64,000 nt of DNA from assembly GCA_903840435.1 (NCBI GenBank), contig CAIMFV010000012.1, positions 1 to 64,000 on the forward strand. The letters are read 5' to 3'. The notes beneath the pieces were generated by a model that was not told the origin of the DNA, ran no database searches, and was given only the letters and a program-made list of their open reading frames with translations. Source of the stretch: an uncultured Caulobacterales bacterium. GTDB taxonomy: Bacteria; Pseudomonadota; Alphaproteobacteria; Caulobacterales; Caulobacteraceae. Shown here one piece after another: positions 47,525-56,463 of the stretch (positions are counted from its first letter, which is position 1; every line of letters begins with the position of its first letter). A program made the translations under genes and the position numbers.

Positions 47525-48348
47525 CCGACGCCTCGACCCCTACGGCCCCGGCGCCCGAAGCGCTAGAGACCTATTTGGAAAGCGTCCCGGCCGACAATAT
47601 CAAGCTGGAGACCCGCAACCTCAACTTCTTCTATGGCAAGAACAAAGCGCTGCACGACGTCTCGATTCCCTTCTTGAATCGGTCGATCACAGCCTTGATC
47701 GGACCATCGGGATGCGGCAAGTCGACTCTGCTTCGCGCGCTCAATCGGATCTATGCGCTTTATCCGGGGCAAAGGGCCGAGGGCGAAATTCTGCTCGATG
47801 GCCGCAATGTGCTCGACAAGGGCGTTGACCTGACCGAGCTGCGTGCCCGGATTGGCATGGTGTTCCAGCAGCCCACCCCCTTCCCCATGTCCATCTATGA
47901 CAATGTGGCGTTTGGCGTGCGTCTGTATGAAAAACTCAGCAAGACCGACATGGACGAGCGGGTCGAGCAATCGCTGAAGCGCGCCGCCCTCTGGGAAGAG
48001 GTGAAGAATAAGCTGCAAAGCCCTGGGCTTGGCCTATCTGGCGGGCAGCAACAACGGCTGTGCGTCGCCCGGACCATCGCCGTACAGCCAGAAGTCATCT
48101 TGCTCGACGAACCGGCATCGGCTCTCGATCCCATCTCGACAGCCAAGCTGGAAGAGACCTTGGTGGAGCTCAAGGCTGACTACGCCATCGTCATCGTCAC
48201 CCACAATCTGCAACAGGCGGCGCGGATTTCCGACCATGCCTCGTTCATGTATCTTGGCCGGGTGATCGAGTTCGCCCAGACTGAAAAGCTGTTCGACAAT
48301 CCAAAGGTGGCTCGCACCTCGGACTATATTACCGGACGGTTTGGCTAG
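47521..48348 (+). CDS. pstB: Phosphate ABC transporter ATPase
   Basis: The ATP-hydrolysing subunit, 275 residues. Walker A is [20 protein letters not shown], the ABC signature is [20 protein letters not shown], Walker B is [20 protein letters not shown], and the switch His is in [17 protein letters not shown]. The ATG at 47521 overlaps the pstA stop by 4 bp; the upstream extension of the frame to 47422 lies within pstA and is not used. No phoU, phoB or phoR follows, so the usual phosphate-signalling genes must lie elsewhere. Confidence 0.96.
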   Translation: MTDASTPTAPAPEALETYLESVPADNIKLETRNLNFFYGKNKALHDVSIPFLNRSITALIGPSGCGKSTLLRALNRIYALYPGQRAEGEILLDGRNVLDKGVDLTELRARIGMVFQQPTPFPMSIYDNVAFGVRLYEKLSKTDMDERVEQSLKRAALWEEVKNKLQSPGLGLSGGQQQRLCVARTIAVQPEVILLDEPASALDPISTAKLEETLVELKADYAIVIVTHNLQQAARISDHASFMYLGRVIEFAQTEKLFDNPKVARTSDYITGRFG

Positions 48349-48511
48349 CTAGCGAGACGCGCACCTCCGTCACCGCCGGTGCCGGCGCCGGTGCCTTCGC
48401 GAGATCGGGCGGGTTTGCGCCCGTGGCCAAGCGTACGAACATGAGACACAGGATCGCTGCGACAGCGACCTGTAGCCGTTTTGAGACAAAATTTGCGACG
48501 CGCGCGACCAT
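48329..48511 (-). CDS. Possible small membrane protein, convergent with pstB
   Basis: A 60-residue open frame, [20 protein letters not shown] then [20 protein letters not shown] and a Pro/Ala linker. A basic N-terminus followed by one hydrophobic segment looks like a signal anchor. It overlaps the last 20 bp of pstB on the opposite strand. The ribosome site is weak (AGGAC next to the ATG). It could be real, since nothing else occupies 48349-48600, but no family is known to me. Confidence 0.35.
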   Translation of the reverse strand: MVARVANFVSKRLQVAVAAILCLMFVRLATGANPPDLAKAPAPAPAVTEVRVSLASQTVR

Positions 48512-48612
48512 GTCCTAGGGTCCAGGCGGGAGAGAGGCCACTCTCCGCAAGGTTTAGGCCGAAAGCGTGAGGGTCGGGTGGCGTGGCGCTCCGGTCTTGG
48601 AGGCGAAAGCAC

Positions 48613-49473
48613 ATGATCCCCTTCGTCAGGCAGATGAGCTTCGACTATGGCGTCGTGCAACAGGTAAGCCCGTGCATCCGCCGGGTGGTCGCCAATAATC
48701 CAGGCCCCTTCACCTTTCTCGGAACAGGGACCTATATTGTCGGCTCAGGCGAGGTCTGTGTTATCGATCCCGGCCCGCAGGACGAGGCCCACCTCGCCGC
48801 CATCCTGGCCGCGACCGATGGCGAGGCCATTACCGCCATCGCCATTACCCACAGCCATATTGACCATTCTCCCCTCGCACGGCCCCTGGCCGCGCGTACA
48901 GGCGCGGTGATTTTTGGTCGCTCAGATTCGGCCAAGGGGTCGGCAGAAGAGGATAGCGAGGCGGGGTTTCGTCCCGATGTGGAGGTGGCAGACGGCCAGC
49001 GCCTCACCGCCCCCGACTGGACCTTGGAAGCCATTTTGACTCCCGGTCACGCCTCCAACCATGTTTGCTACGCATTGCAGGAAGAAAACGCCCTGTTCAC
49101 TGGCGACCACATCATGGGGTGGTCAACAACCATTGTCAGCCCGCCCGATGGCGACATGGGCGACTATTATCAAAGCCTGGACCGCATAGCGGCACGCGGC
49201 TTTTCTACCCTGTGGCCGACCCACGGCCCGCCAGTGACCGAACCGGACCCCTTTATCGCCGCCTATCGCGCCCACCGCCTGAGCCGCGAACAGCAGATCC
49301 TCGACCAGCTGGCCCATGGGCCGAAAAAGATCATTGACCTGGTCACGCTGCTCTATGCCGAGGTCGATAAGCGGCTGCACCCGGCGGCGGCGCGCTCGGT
49401 CCTCGCCCACCTCATCCACCTTGAGCGTCAAGCCCGGGTGCGGAAAACTGACGACCACTATGGTCTGAGCTGA
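48613..49473 (+). CDS. MBL-fold metallo-hydrolase, LACTB2-like
   Basis: A 286-residue metallo-beta-lactamase-fold hydrolase. ATG 48613 (MIPFVRQMSFDYGVVQQVSP) follows GGAGG by 9 nt. The metal-binding motif is ITHSHIDHSPLARPL, followed by LTPGHASNHVCYALQEENAL with the next His ligand and FTGDHIMGWSTTIVSPPDGD with the bridging Asp. The C-terminal ~70 residues form a winged-helix-like domain (HRLSREQQILDQLAHGPKKI), as in LACTB2-type proteins, which are RNases or thioester hydrolases. The substrate is not known. A strong terminator follows. Confidence 0.9.
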   Translation: MIPFVRQMSFDYGVVQQVSPCIRRVVANNPGPFTFLGTGTYIVGSGEVCVIDPGPQDEAHLAAILAATDGEAITAIAITHSHIDHSPLARPLAARTGAVIFGRSDSAKGSAEEDSEAGFRPDVEVADGQRLTAPDWTLEAILTPGHASNHVCYALQEENALFTGDHIMGWSTTIVSPPDGDMGDYYQSLDRIAARGFSTLWPTHGPPVTEPDPFIAAYRAHRLSREQQILDQLAHGPKKIIDLVTLLYAEVDKRLHPAAARSVLAHLIHLERQARVRKTDDHYGLS

Positions 49474-49500
49474 CTGGCAGTGACGCGGGCGGAAGAGCGT

Positions 49501-49530
49501 TGCCTCAACCGCGGCTCTGCGGTTGAGGCA
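49501..49530. terminator. Bidirectional intrinsic terminator
   Basis: A perfect 12-bp stem TGCCTCAACCGC / GCGGTTGAGGCA with a 6-nt loop lies between two converging genes, the metallo-hydrolase (stop 49473) and the NTF2-like gene (stop 49547). Confidence 0.8.
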
Positions 49531-49546
49531 CTAGGTCTATTTCCGC

Positions 49547-50308
49547 TTAAAACTTGCCATTGGCGTTCTTCCACTCCGTCGCCGGGGGAATGGCCTCAAT
49601 CGTGTCCCAGTGTTCGGCGATCTTGCCGTCCTTCACTCGGAAGAGGTCATAGAAGGCACTTGGCGTTCCGGCAAAACTTCCTTCGCTGACGGCCAGGACA
49701 AAGTCGCCCTTGCCTAAGATGCGATGGGTGCGGCTATAGGTCATTTGCACGCCTGCCGCCGCCATGGCTTCCAGTGCCGCGCCAAGTCCTGAAAGTCCGT
49801 CGGCGATGTTTGGATTGTGCTGCACATAATTATCGCCGTCGAAATAGCCAGATAGCTTCTCCATCCGCCCCTTGATCAGGATGTCGTCGATAAAGCCACC
49901 GACCAAGGCCTTGTTTTGCGCCGTTTTGCCAAGGTCCGTCGCTTGGCTTGGACCGTCGATCATGGAATGACCGCTCGGATTTGGCGGTGCCGTCTCTTGC
50001 AGATTGTCCCAGTGTTCAACAATCTTGTCCCCGGCAAAGCGGAAGATGTCGAAGCCGATTTTCGGGCCGAAAAAGTTGTAGTCGGTATGGGCGAAGACAA
50101 AATCGCCATCTTCAAACACCCGCACTGTATTGACCCTCGCCGAGCCGGGCGGCAAGGCGGCCAGAACGGCGCCAAAGCCTGCCAAGCCATCGCCGACAGC
50201 GAGATTATGCTGGATATAGGTTTCCGGATGGATCGCCGCGGCCGGTCCAGCGTCTCCCGTTTCGATTGATTTGAGCAGGTCGACCACCAGCTGTTCACGA
50301 GGCGTCAT
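49547..50308 (-). CDS. Tandem NTF2/SnoaL-like domain protein
   Basis: A 253-residue protein from ATG 50308, with GGAGAAG before it. It consists of two related NTF2-like (SnoaL polyketide-cyclase-type) domains. The first has YIQHNLAVGDGLAGFGAVLA and FDIFRFAGDKIVEHWDNLQ; the second repeats this as YVQHNPNIADGLSGLGAALE and YDLFRVKDGKIAEHWDTIEA. An internal gene duplication is therefore evident. Such single-domain proteins are usually small enzymes or ligand binders of unknown specificity. It is divergent from the HxlR regulator and is a likely target of it. Confidence 0.87.
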   Translation of the reverse strand: MTPREQLVVDLLKSIETGDAGPAAAIHPETYIQHNLAVGDGLAGFGAVLAALPPGSARVNTVRVFEDGDFVFAHTDYNFFGPKIGFDIFRFAGDKIVEHWDNLQETAPPNPSGHSMIDGPSQATDLGKTAQNKALVGGFIDDILIKGRMEKLSGYFDGDNYVQHNPNIADGLSGLGAALEAMAAAGVQMTYSRTHRILGKGDFVLAVSEGSFAGTPSAFYDLFRVKDGKIAEHWDTIEAIPPATEWKNANGKF

Positions 50309-50366
50309 GCGGCTTCTCCATCTTGCCGTTGCGAGTGGCGGAGACTTAGGCGGCTTGCTTATTTTT

Positions 50367-50392
50367 TGTAAGTACCTACATATTTGTAAGTA
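50367..50392. promoter_or_regulatory. Candidate HxlR operator
   Basis: TGTAAGTACCTACA (50367-50380) is a near-perfect palindrome (12 of 14 bases) and its half TTTGTAAGTA recurs at 50383-50392, 18 bp downstream and running into the regulator's first ATG. GTAAGTA/TACTTAC cores are typical of HxlR-family sites. It sits in the divergent region between the NTF2-like gene and the regulator gene. Confidence 0.55.
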
Positions 50393-50817
50393 TGAAATCT
50401 CCACACCCCGCTTTGTCCCGCCCCGCCGAAACGCTTTCAGAAAAAATGCGACAGGGCGACTTGAAGGTTGCCGCCTGTCCGTCGCGGACCGTGCTCAAGC
50501 ACATGACGAGCCAGTGGGGGGTGCTGGTCCTGATCACGCTCGAAGGCGGTACTCAGCGTTTCAGTGCCTTGCGGCGGGCCATAGACGGCGTCAGCGAACG
50601 GATGCTGGCGCAAACCCTGCAATGGCTAGAACAGGATGGACTGGTCGACCGCATCGCCTTTGATGTGGTTCCGCCGCACGTGGAATATGCATTGACCCCC
50701 TTAGGCATCGACGCAGCCGCGCGGGTGCGCTTGCTGGCCGACTGGATCGAGACCAACTTGCCGCACATTGAAGAGGCACGGACCGAACGGGCGCGCACCC
50801 GCAAGGGCGAGATCTAG
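50392..50817 (+). CDS. HxlR-family transcriptional regulator
   Basis: A 141-residue winged-helix regulator. The family start is seen in KVAACPSRTVLKHMTSQWGV, with the conserved Cys before Pro that is a redox sensor in several HxlR proteins. LRFSALRR-type recognition helix: QRFSALRRAIDGVSERMLAQ. The wing is VVPPHVEYALTPLG. The start is uncertain: ATG 50392 lies inside the candidate operator and lacks a ribosome site, so the message may be leaderless, or ATG 50449 may be used. It is divergent from the NTF2-like gene, which it probably controls along with itself. Confidence 0.9.
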   Translation: MKSPHPALSRPAETLSEKMRQGDLKVAACPSRTVLKHMTSQWGVLVLITLEGGTQRFSALRRAIDGVSERMLAQTLQWLEQDGLVDRIAFDVVPPHVEYALTPLGIDAAARVRLLADWIETNLPHIEEARTERARTRKGEI

Positions 50818-50858
50818 AGGAAGCCCCATATCTCGCCTCTAAGGCCGACCTTGCCCCC

Positions 50859-52484
50859 CTAAAGCGTTGGCAATTTATGGTCGCCGTGGCGCGCGCGCAG
50901 CAGCTTTTTGTCGATCTTGCCTGTCGCACCGAGCGGGATATCATCGACGAACAACACATCGTCAGGGGTCCACCACTTGGCGATCTTGCCCTCTAAGAAG
51001 CTGAGCAGATCTTGCTTGGTCGCGGTTTGGCCAGCCTTCAGCTTGACCAGCAAAAGCGGCCTTTCGTCCCACTTGGGATGGGGCAAGCCAATGACGGCGG
51101 CCAGTTCGGCCTTGGGGTGGCCCGCGGCGATATTCTCGATCTCGATCGACGAGATCCACTCGCCTCCGGATTTGATCACATCCTTGGCGCGATCGGTGAT
51201 CTGCATAAAGCCCGCCTGATCGATGGTGGCCACATCGCCCGTATCGAAATAGCCCTCCTGATCAATGACATCTGCCTTTCCCTTGAAGTAGGACTTGACG
51301 ACGATGGGCCCCTTCACCATCAGGCGGCCAAATGTCGCGCCGTCATGGGGCAGGGTTTTGCCCTCATCATCAAGCAGCCGAATATCCACTCCCACCGGCG
51401 GGCGACCTTGCTTGAGCCGATAGGGGATTTGATCGTCGAAGGGCAATTCCTCCAAATCCGCCGTCATGGCGGCAATGGTGCCAAGGGGAGAGGTTTCCGT
51501 CATGCCCCAGGCGTGAACCACATCGACGCCGAAGCGGGCTTTGAAGCTGCGAACAATGGCTTCGGGCACGGCCGAGCCACCGATGACGACGCGTTTCAAG
51601 CCGGTGATCGTTTCGCCCGCCGCATCGAGATGTTGCAGCAACATTTGCCACACGGTCGGCACAGCGGCGGAGAGCGTCACCTTCTCGCAGGTCATCAATT
51701 CGTGGATGGCGGCACCGTCCATGCGCGGCCCTGGCAAGACGAGCTTCGCGCCCACCGCCGGGGCTGAAAAGGCGAGCCCCCAGGCATTGGCATGGAACAT
51801 CGGCACGACCACCAGCACCGAATCCCGCTGCGACAGGCCGATCACGTCGGTCTGCAAGGTGATCAGGGTGTGTAAGAAGTTGGAGCGGTGCGAGTAGAGC
51901 ACACCCTTAGGGTCTCCCGTGGTGCCGGAGGTGTAGCAGAGGCCACACGCCGTTAGTTCGCTGAAGCCGCCCCAAACCGCATCGGTCGGCAAACCGGCGA
52001 TCAAGGTTTCGTACATTATCACATTTTCGCCCGCGCCTTCTGGGCGGTGGGCTTCGTCAGACAAGATGACGACCTTCTCGACCGACGGCGCCTTGTGCAG
52101 ATTGGCAAGCAGCATGGGCGCAAAGGTCAGGTCGGTGAAAATGATCTTGTCGCCAGCATGGTCAGCAATCCACAGGATCTGATCCGGATGCAGGCGAGGA
52201 TTGAGCGTATGGCAGACCGCCCCCATGCCCATAATGCCGTACCAGACCTCGATGTGATTGGCCGTGTTCCAAGCCAGCGTGCCGACGCGATCCCCAAGTC
52301 TGACACCAAGCGTCTGCAAGGCGTGGGTCACCTGTTTGGCCCGGCCATGGATGGTGCGCCAATTGGTCCGGACGATTGGGCCTTCCACTGAGCGCGAGAT
52401 AATTTCCCGATCCCCGTGCCAGCGGGCGGCATGATCAAGGATCTTATCCACCGTCAGCGGAAAATCCTGCATGAGTCCCAACAT
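50859..52484 (-). CDS. AMP-dependent acyl-CoA synthetase (medium/long-chain fatty acid type)
   Basis: A 541-residue ANL-superfamily ligase activating a carboxylic acid to its CoA thioester. ATG 52484 (MLGLMQDFPLTVDKILDHAA) follows GGGAGG. The phosphate loop is CYTSGTTGDPKGVLYSHRSN. HAWGMTETSPLG is the adenine-binding motif, YFDTGDVATIDQAGFMQITD the core and hinge region, and GKIDKKLLR contains the catalytic C-terminal Lys. The sequence style matches FadD-like enzymes near acyl-CoA dehydrogenases. It is transcribed away from the HxlR gene and convergent with it at 50817. Confidence 0.92.
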   Translation of the reverse strand: MLGLMQDFPLTVDKILDHAARWHGDREIISRSVEGPIVRTNWRTIHGRAKQVTHALQTLGVRLGDRVGTLAWNTANHIEVWYGIMGMGAVCHTLNPRLHPDQILWIADHAGDKIIFTDLTFAPMLLANLHKAPSVEKVVILSDEAHRPEGAGENVIMYETLIAGLPTDAVWGGFSELTACGLCYTSGTTGDPKGVLYSHRSNFLHTLITLQTDVIGLSQRDSVLVVVPMFHANAWGLAFSAPAVGAKLVLPGPRMDGAAIHELMTCEKVTLSAAVPTVWQMLLQHLDAAGETITGLKRVVIGGSAVPEAIVRSFKARFGVDVVHAWGMTETSPLGTIAAMTADLEELPFDDQIPYRLKQGRPPVGVDIRLLDDEGKTLPHDGATFGRLMVKGPIVVKSYFKGKADVIDQEGYFDTGDVATIDQAGFMQITDRAKDVIKSGGEWISSIEIENIAAGHPKAELAAVIGLPHPKWDERPLLLVKLKAGQTATKQDLLSFLEGKIAKWWTPDDVLFVDDIPLGATGKIDKKLLRARHGDHKLPTL

Positions 52485-52587
52485 CAGCGCCTCGCCTCCC
52501 TCTTCTGTTTCCCCTAGTTTGACCATCAAGACGGCCTCTGCCAAGGGCCGGACGACAGCAAAGGCGCGAAAGCGATGGGCTGGACAC

Positions 52588-54081
52588 TCAGCGCTCTAAT
52601 GCGCGCGCCACTTGCCGGCCCAGCGGCGCTTCGGCGTCGACGCCGTTCCAATCGGTCACGGGGGCCGCTTTAGCCAATTGGTGCTCCAGCACGGCCAGAT
52701 CAGCGTCAGAGGCGTCACCTTGGCGGCCAGCCACGCGGGCGCGCAGCACGTCAGGCCGGGCCTCGAGCCAAATCCCCCTGGCCCTCGGTGAAAGGCTTAA
52801 CGCGCGCGCGCGCAGCGCCGGGTCTCGAAAGGTCGCGTCCAGGATGACCGAGCGCCCCGCCGCCAGAACCTGCTCAGCGCCACTGAAAAGGGCCTCATAG
52901 ACCTGGCCGTCGACCTGGTTCGAATAGGCGACTGCTGGCAGAGGTGTCAGCGGTGCGACGCCTGCAAGGCGCTTGCGTACCTCATCTGAGCGCAAAATGA
53001 CGGCCCCCGGCGAGGCGCCCAGCCTTGGGGCCAAGGCCCGCGCGAGGCTTGTCTTGCCCGAGCCGGAGAGCCCGCCAACGCAAATCAACTCGGGTGGCTC
53101 AGTTTCTAGCGCCTGCCGGGCCGCCGCCAGATAGGCGCGGGCCGCCTCCCCTTCCCCCTGATGCCCGCACACATGGCAACGGACGCCTGCCCGCACCGAG
53201 AGGAAGAGCGGCAAGGCCGCGAGGCCGCGATAAAGCTCGGAGAGATCAAAATCGCGCGCGGCTGCATCCAGCCAGCCATTCAAGGCGCGGTTGGCGGCCT
53301 CGACCTTACCGCGAAAGCCCAAGTCCATCAGCAAAAAAGCCAGATCATAAAGAATATCGATCTCGCTCAAGCGATCATTGAACTCGATGCAGTCGAACAA
53401 CCGACACTGACCGTCCTCAACTAAGATATTGCCCAGGTGCAGGTCGCCGTGACACTGGCGCACAAACCCTTCAGCCGCGCGTTGATCCAGCAAGGGCCCG
53501 TGCTCGGCCAGTCGGGCGCGGGTCGCACCCGCGACTTCCGCCACCGCCTTTTCACCCAGAAGCGCGGACAGGTGTCGCCAATGGTCGGCGTTCGATCCCA
53601 CAACATAGGCAAGCCCTTCGGCCCCGCCACCCGCCTCACCCTCTGGCGCCTCAGCATGAATTTTCGCCACCGCGCGTCCGAGCGCTTCGGCTAGATCACC
53701 GTCGAGCGCGTCGGGGCGATTGGCGAGCACGGCGGTCTCATCAAAGCGCCGCATCTCCAAAATGAAATCCACCGCCTGCGGGTCGTCAAACGCCACCCAG
53801 CGAAACCCCGCGCCGTCCGGCGCAACGCCAAGCACTCGCCGATAGATGTCCGGGGCCATGCGCAGATTGAGCCGCAATTCGCGCGCCACCGCGATCTTGC
53901 GCTTGTCGGGAGAGGTAAAGTCAAGAAAGCCGAAATCGACCGGTCGCTTCTGTTTCAGCACCCGATCTTCGAACAGATAGACGAAGCTGATCGGTGTTTC
54001 GATGCGGCGTTCACATTGCGCCGTGCTGCCTGCGCCCGCGCGCAACCAATCGGCGACGGCTGTGTGAACCGGCGGGGTCAC
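52588..54081 (-). CDS. Bifunctional phosphotransferase-like / P-loop kinase protein
   Basis: A 497-residue two-domain protein. The N-terminal half is aminoglycoside-phosphotransferase-like: [20 protein letters not shown] is the Brenner motif and [20 protein letters not shown] contains the metal Asp region. The C-terminal half is a P-loop kinase with Walker [21 protein letters not shown], then [16 protein letters not shown] choose GTG 54081 because it overlaps the pdxH stop as GTGA, a sign of translational coupling; ATG 54105 lies further inside pdxH. The architecture is known in many Proteobacteria but the substrate is not established. It is not evidence for drug resistance. Confidence 0.87.
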   Translation of the reverse strand: MTPPVHTAVADWLRAGAGSTAQCERRIETPISFVYLFEDRVLKQKRPVDFGFLDFTSPDKRKIAVARELRLNLRMAPDIYRRVLGVAPDGAGFRWVAFDDPQAVDFILEMRRFDETAVLANRPDALDGDLAEALGRAVAKIHAEAPEGEAGGGAEGLAYVVGSNADHWRHLSALLGEKAVAEVAGATRARLAEHGPLLDQRAAEGFVRQCHGDLHLGNILVEDGQCRLFDCIEFNDRLSEIDILYDLAFLLMDLGFRGKVEAANRALNGWLDAAARDFDLSELYRGLAALPLFLSVRAGVRCHVCGHQGEGEAARAYLAAARQALETEPPELICVGGLSGSGKTSLARALAPRLGASPGAVILRSDEVRKRLAGVAPLTPLPAVAYSNQVDGQVYEALFSGAEQVLAAGRSVILDATFRDPALRARALSLSPRARGIWLEARPDVLRARVAGRQGDASDADLAVLEHQLAKAAPVTDWNGVDAEAPLGRQVARALER

Positions 54082-54716
54082 GGATAGAGCCTTTGCGTCT
54101 CCCAACCCGATTGTCCGGGAAGACGGCGAAACTGCATGCGATCATGCAGGCGAAAAGCGCCGTCGCGCCAAAACTCCATCGCCACGGGACTGAGGCGAAA
54201 TCCGATCCAATGGGGCGGGCGCGGAACGGGACCTAAGCCATATTTCAGTGCCGTTTCCGCCACCCGCTTTTCCAACTCAAATCTTCCCTTCAAAGGCCGC
54301 GATTGGTCAGAGGCCCAGGCCCCTAACTGGCTCTGGCGAGGTCTTGAGGCGAAATAGGCGTCGGCTTCGGCGTCGGTCACTTGCAGGAGAGCGCCGCGCG
54401 CGCGCACCTGTCGGCGCAGCGACTTCCAATGAAACAACAGCGCCCCCGTCTTCTGCCCTAATGCCTGAACGCCCTTGGCGCTTTGCGCATTGGTGTAAAA
54501 AACAAAGCCGTCGGCGTCATAGCCCTTCATCAAGACCATGCGCAGGTCGGGCATGCCGTCGGCGTCGACGGTGGCGAGCGCCATGCCGGTTGGATCATTG
54601 ATTTCCTTGGCCTCAGCCTCTTTCAACCAGGCGGCAAACAGCCGATAGGGATCATTCTCGGGAAAGAGCTCGCGGTCCAGCGCGGCGGAGGCTTCGGCCT
54701 CTGGGGGGGCTGTCAT
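54078..54716 (-). CDS. pdxH: Pyridoxamine 5'-phosphate oxidase
   Basis: An FMN enzyme converting pyridoxine or pyridoxamine phosphate to pyridoxal phosphate, 212 residues from ATG 54716. AAGGGAC precedes it; the ATG at 54734 would place the ribosome site inside the gene. Motifs are [59 protein letters not shown] and the C-terminal [16 protein letters not shown] with the family Arg residues. It overlaps the downstream kinase gene by 4 bp and is divergent from aroC. Confidence 0.95.
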   Translation of the reverse strand: MTAPPEAEASAALDRELFPENDPYRLFAAWLKEAEAKEINDPTGMALATVDADGMPDLRMVLMKGYDADGFVFYTNAQSAKGVQALGQKTGALLFHWKSLRRQVRARGALLQVTDAEADAYFASRPRQSQLGAWASDQSRPLKGRFELEKRVAETALKYGLGPVPRPPHWIGFRLSPVAMEFWRDGAFRLHDRMQFRRLPGQSGWETQRLYP

Positions 54717-54817
54717 AGGTGGGTCCCTTGGCAAGGTGCAGTCGCCAACGATGTGGGTGTTTTGCCGCCAAAGGTCCAGCCATTTGCGCGGGCGCTGGCT
54801 TCAGTTAAAAGGCCCCT

Positions 54818-55921
54818 ATGTCGCACAATACCTTCGGCCATCTGTTTCGTGTCACCACCTGGGGCGAGAGCCACGGCCCGGCCTTGGGCTGTGTGGTCGA
54901 CGGCTGCCCCGCAGGTCTGCGGCTCGATGAACAAGACATCCAAGTCTGGCTCGATCAGCGCAAACCTGGCGGCAATCGGTTTGTCACCCAAAGGCGCGAA
55001 CCGGATCAGGTGAAAATCCTTTCCGGCGTCTTCGAGGACGACAAGATTCGCGCCCGGTTCGGCGGCGCGGTGACAACCGGAACGCCCATTTCGCTCTTGA
55101 TCGAAAATCTTGACCAGCGTTCCAAGGATTATGGCGAGATCGCCGCTGCCTTTCGCCCTGGCCATGCGGACCAAACCTATTTCGCCAAATATGGTCTGCG
55201 CGATTATCGTGGCGGCGGTCGGTCGTCTGCGCGCGAAACGGCCGCCAGGGTTGCCGCCGGGGCGGTAGCGCGCAAGGTCTTAAGTGACGGGGTGCGTATC
55301 CGGGCCTATCTGGTGGAAATGGGAGGCCGCGCCATCGACCGAAGCCGCTTCGATCTCGATCAGATTGGCGAAAATCCTTTCTGGTGCCCTGACGCCGTCA
55401 CGGCCAAGCTGTGGGAGGCCGATCTTGATGCGGTTCGCAAGCAAGGCTCATCCGTCGGCGCCATTGTCGAGGTGATTGCCGAAGGCGTTCCCGCCGGATG
55501 GGGCGCGCCGATTTATGGCAAGCTAGACAGCGAGCTCGCCATGGCGCTGATGAGCATCAATGCGGTCAAGGGTGTCGAAATTGGCGACGGCTTTGCGGCG
55601 GCGCGGTTAACCGGCGAAGCCAATGCCGACGAGATGCGCCATTCAAATAATGACGGCGTGCGCTTCCTCTCCAATCATGCTGGCGGCGTGCTCGGCGGCA
55701 TATCAACCGGCCAAACAGTCATCGCCAGAATGGCGCTGAAACCCACCTCGTCAATCTTGAGCCTGCGCCAGAGCGTCACCGAGACCGGCGAGGAGATCGA
55801 CATTCAGACCAAGGGCCGGCACGACCCATGCGTCGGCATCCGCGCGGCGCCGGTGGCCGAAGCCATGATGGCCTGCGTGCTCGCTGACGCAAAACTGCGC
55901 CATCGCGCCCAGATGGGTTGA
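54818..55921 (+). CDS. aroC: Chorismate synthase
   Basis: The last shikimate-pathway enzyme, 367 residues, converting EPSP to chorismate with reduced FMN. The N-terminal signature [20 protein letters not shown], the middle signature [20 protein letters not shown] and [19 protein letters not shown] are intact. ATG 54818 follows AAAGG. The C-terminus lies within the first of three 15-bp direct repeats (55912-55956), so the stop codon is repeated in frame twice more downstream. Confidence 0.97.
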   Translation: MSHNTFGHLFRVTTWGESHGPALGCVVDGCPAGLRLDEQDIQVWLDQRKPGGNRFVTQRREPDQVKILSGVFEDDKIRARFGGAVTTGTPISLLIENLDQRSKDYGEIAAAFRPGHADQTYFAKYGLRDYRGGGRSSARETAARVAAGAVARKVLSDGVRIRAYLVEMGGRAIDRSRFDLDQIGENPFWCPDAVTAKLWEADLDAVRKQGSSVGAIVEVIAEGVPAGWGAPIYGKLDSELAMALMSINAVKGVEIGDGFAAARLTGEANADEMRHSNNDGVRFLSNHAGGVLGGISTGQTVIARMALKPTSSILSLRQSVTETGEEIDIQTKGRHDPCVGIRAAPVAEAMMACVLADAKLRHRAQMG

Positions 55922-55956
55922 AGGACGATGGGTTGAAGGACGATGGGTTGAAGGAC
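55912..55956 (+). repeat. Perfect 15-bp tandem triplication across the aroC stop
   Basis: GATGGGTTGAAGGAC is repeated exactly three times (55912, 55927, 55942). Because the unit is five codons, every copy keeps ATG-GGT-TGA in the aroC frame, so unit gain or loss would not change the protein. Each downstream copy also has AAGGA just before an ATG. It probably arose by replication slippage. Confidence 0.95.
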
Positions 55957-55961
55957 GCCAG

Positions 55962-56438
55962 CTATTTTGCCAGTTGCTTGAGCGCCTCACCCTCAAGCCT
56001 GCGAATGGTCCAGTCGTCCATCGCGCGGGCGCCCAGGCTGTCGTAAAAGGCGATGGCGGGGGTGTTCCAATCGAGCACCGACCACTCGAACCGGCCAAGC
56101 CCCTCCGCGACACACCTTCTGGCCAGCCGCTGCAACAGGGCCTTGCCCACCCCGCCACCGCGCGCCTCGGGCCGGACATAGAGGTCCTCAAGATAGAGCC
56201 CGCACCGCCCAACAAATGTGGAAAAATTATAGAACCATAGGGCAAACCCGACGGCCTCCCCATCCCGTTCAGCGATCTCGCAAAACACCCGCGGATTTGG
56301 ACCAAAGAGGGCTGAGCTCAATCCCTCTTCGGTAGCGACCGCCTCATGGGCGAGGCGCTCATAGGCCGCTAGTTCGCGAATGAAGGCCAAAATGATGGAC
56401 GTGTCGCCAGGTTCGGCGGCGCGAAGGCTGACAGGCAT
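55962..56438 (-). CDS. GNAT acetyltransferase, spermidine/diamine-acetyltransferase-like
   Basis: A 158-residue GNAT enzyme transferring acetyl from acetyl-CoA. It begins VSLRAAEPGDTSIILAFIRE then LAAYERLAHEAVATEEGL, as in the SAT1-like group. The acetyl-CoA loop is YVRPEARGGGVGKALLQRLA, preceded by CGLYLEDL. The C-terminal WNTPAIAFYDSLGARAMDDW is also typical of the group. The substrate could be a polyamine or an amino acid; it is not determined by sequence. It converges on aroC, whose repeats end 5 bp from its stop. Confidence 0.9.
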   Translation of the reverse strand: MPVSLRAAEPGDTSIILAFIRELAAYERLAHEAVATEEGLSSALFGPNPRVFCEIAERDGEAVGFALWFYNFSTFVGRCGLYLEDLYVRPEARGGGVGKALLQRLARRCVAEGLGRFEWSVLDWNTPAIAFYDSLGARAMDDWTIRRLEGEALKQLAK

Positions 56439-56463
56439 GGTGTGGTTTCCGCTTGGGCTGCTC

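Noticed and set aside
52588-54081. Aminoglycoside-resistance gene
   Set aside because: Only the phosphotransferase fold is shared. The fused P-loop kinase domain and overlap with pdxH mark a housekeeping-type protein.
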